From NCBI GenBank assembly GCA_947485425.1, contig CANKSK010000101.1:1-5341 (forward strand): a DNA stretch of 5,341 nucleotides, in the 5' to 3' direction. This stretch comes from Bacteroidota bacterium. GTDB lineage: Bacteria; Bacteroidota; Bacteroidia; AKYH767-A; CANKSK01. The notes under the pieces were generated by a model. It made no database searches. It was not told where the DNA came from and worked only from the letters and a program-made list of their open reading frames with translations. A program made the position numbers and the translations under genes. Shown in pieces: positions 4,892 through 5,341 of this stretch (position 1 is its first letter; the number at the start of each line of letters is the position of its first letter).

Positions 4892-5136
4892 TATGGGTCA
4901 TAACAGCAGCTATCCAAAAGGCACGTTCTCGTGTTTCAACGGCAGTTTTTGGTTCCTTAAACATTGGTTTTTCAAATCCATATTTGTGTTCAAAGTGTAA
5001 GCAATATGGTCTATTATCCTTCGTAACATTGGGGCTGCGTCTCCTGCATGTAAAGTGCAGATTAGACTTATTAACCCTCTTTTTTCTGCACATCATTTTT
5101 TATCAGTATCTAGTGATGAGGGCTATAGAATCGTAA
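4861..5136 (+). CDS. doubtful small ORF with three cysteines, 91 aa
   Basis: Low-confidence call. The frame starts inside the end of the 169-aa ORF (31-bp overlap) and ends 34 bp inside the convergent eRF1-like gene, so both ends overlap neighbours. In its favour, residues 38-67 read SNPYLCSKCKQYGLLSFVTL and on to RLLHVKC: C43-x2-C46 and C66 look like three of the four cysteines of a zinc ribbon, followed by a hydrophobic segment (68-85) that could be a membrane helix. The fourth cysteine is missing, where L-D stands. It may be a decayed or frameshifted small zinc-ribbon membrane protein, or chance. The first 35 residues look unrelated, so a true start could be further inside. Confidence 0.28.
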   Translation: MERTIWQINLIWVITAAIQKARSRVSTAVFGSLNIGFSNPYLCSKCKQYGLLSFVTLGLRLLHVKCRLDLLTLFFLHIIFYQYLVMRAIES

Positions 5137-5341
5137 TCGGAAAGTTGTCCGTTTTCCATAAAAATTATTTCCCCATGAAATTTAAGGATGCTCTCTATGA
5201 TTTCGTCAACGGCATCCTGTATGTCTTCTGTATCACCAAATGTATCTTGAACAGTTACAATGGAAAAGTCATCGATGGTTACCATTGCGTTAGGTCTGTA
5301 ATCTTTCTCTACAAAAAGAATTCTTCCCTTGCCTTCAGCGG
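5103..5341 (-). CDS. C-terminal end of a bacterial eRF1-like (baeRF family) protein, partial
   Basis: The minus-strand frame is open from the right edge of the window to TGA at 5103-5105, giving the last 78 residues of a longer protein; the N-terminal part lies outside. The visible part reads GRILFVEKDYRPNAMVTIDD, later DIQDAVDEIIESILKFHGEI and finally ENGQLSDYDSIALITRY. The pattern of a strand (RILFVEKDY), a helix D-x-VDEIIE-x-IL, a second strand (GEIIFMENGQL) and a terminal IALITRY is that of the third, L7Ae/pelota-like domain of the bacterial-archaeal eRF1 relatives (baeRF), whose members usually end in IA-x-I-x-RY. Those proteins are proposed to act at the ribosome, in stress or quality control, but their role is little tested. 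The inner ATG at 5283-5285 is not the start because the homologous strand lies before it. It is convergent with the left genes and probably belongs to the chromosomal backbone. Confidence 0.65.
   Translation of the reverse strand, partial: AEGKGRILFVEKDYRPNAMVTIDDFSIVTVQDTFGDTEDIQDAVDEIIESILKFHGEIIFMENGQLSDYDSIALITRY

Noticed and set aside
4794..5096. 100-codon minus-strand frame following the eRF1-like gene
   Set aside because: No motif was recognised, and it runs across the end of the 169-aa ORF; its Arg/Lys/Cys-rich start looks like chance reading of the T- and A-rich DNA.

Overview
The window looks like chromosomal DNA of a Bacteroidota bacterium carrying a small accessory cluster. The signs are AT-rich DNA, A-rich leaders instead of strong Shine-Dalgarno sites, promoter -7 elements of the TAnnTTTG type (clear at 936-943 and 2656-2663), and proteins with a Bacteroidota flavour (a DUF932 plasmid/phage-like protein, small GGWV...FTLYFP proteins, a bacterial eRF1-like protein). 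No rRNA, tRNA, CRISPR array, transposase or integrase was recognised.

Left part (1-4060) is one coherent plus-strand block. It starts with two copies of a 49-bp direct repeat (1-49 and 108-156), then an unrecognised ~200-aa gene (272-874), a full-length HTH-WYL-WCX transcriptional regulator (969-1991), a small protein overlapping its end (1969-2388), a diverged paralogue of that small protein (2715-3164), and a DUF932 protein (3233-4060).

The main observation is a conserved inverted repeat, arms near ATAAAACGCA / TGCGTTTTAT or GTAAAACGCA / TGCGTTTTAC with a 6-7 nt centre, in front of three transcription units: the WYL gene (907-932), the second small paralogue (2624-2650) and the DUF932 gene (3168-3196). 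In each case a TAnnTTTG-like -7 element follows 3-5 nt later. Its dyad form, its placement at the WYL gene's own promoter and its repetition make it a strong candidate operator for the WYL protein, so the cluster is probably a self-regulated regulon, a layout known for WYL regulators of phage-defence loci (BrxR, CapW). What the regulon does cannot be read from the sequence. The right half-site TGCGTTTT also occurs in both 49-bp repeats upstream of the first gene.

Right part (4061-5341) looks different: a 321-bp stretch with no convincing gene but a possible interrupted ORF, an unrecognised 169-aa ORF (4382-4891), a doubtful small ORF with three cysteines (4861-5136), and on the minus strand the C-terminal end of a bacterial eRF1-like (baeRF) protein running off the right edge (5103-5341). 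The change of style suggests that the regulated cluster ends near 4060-4190.
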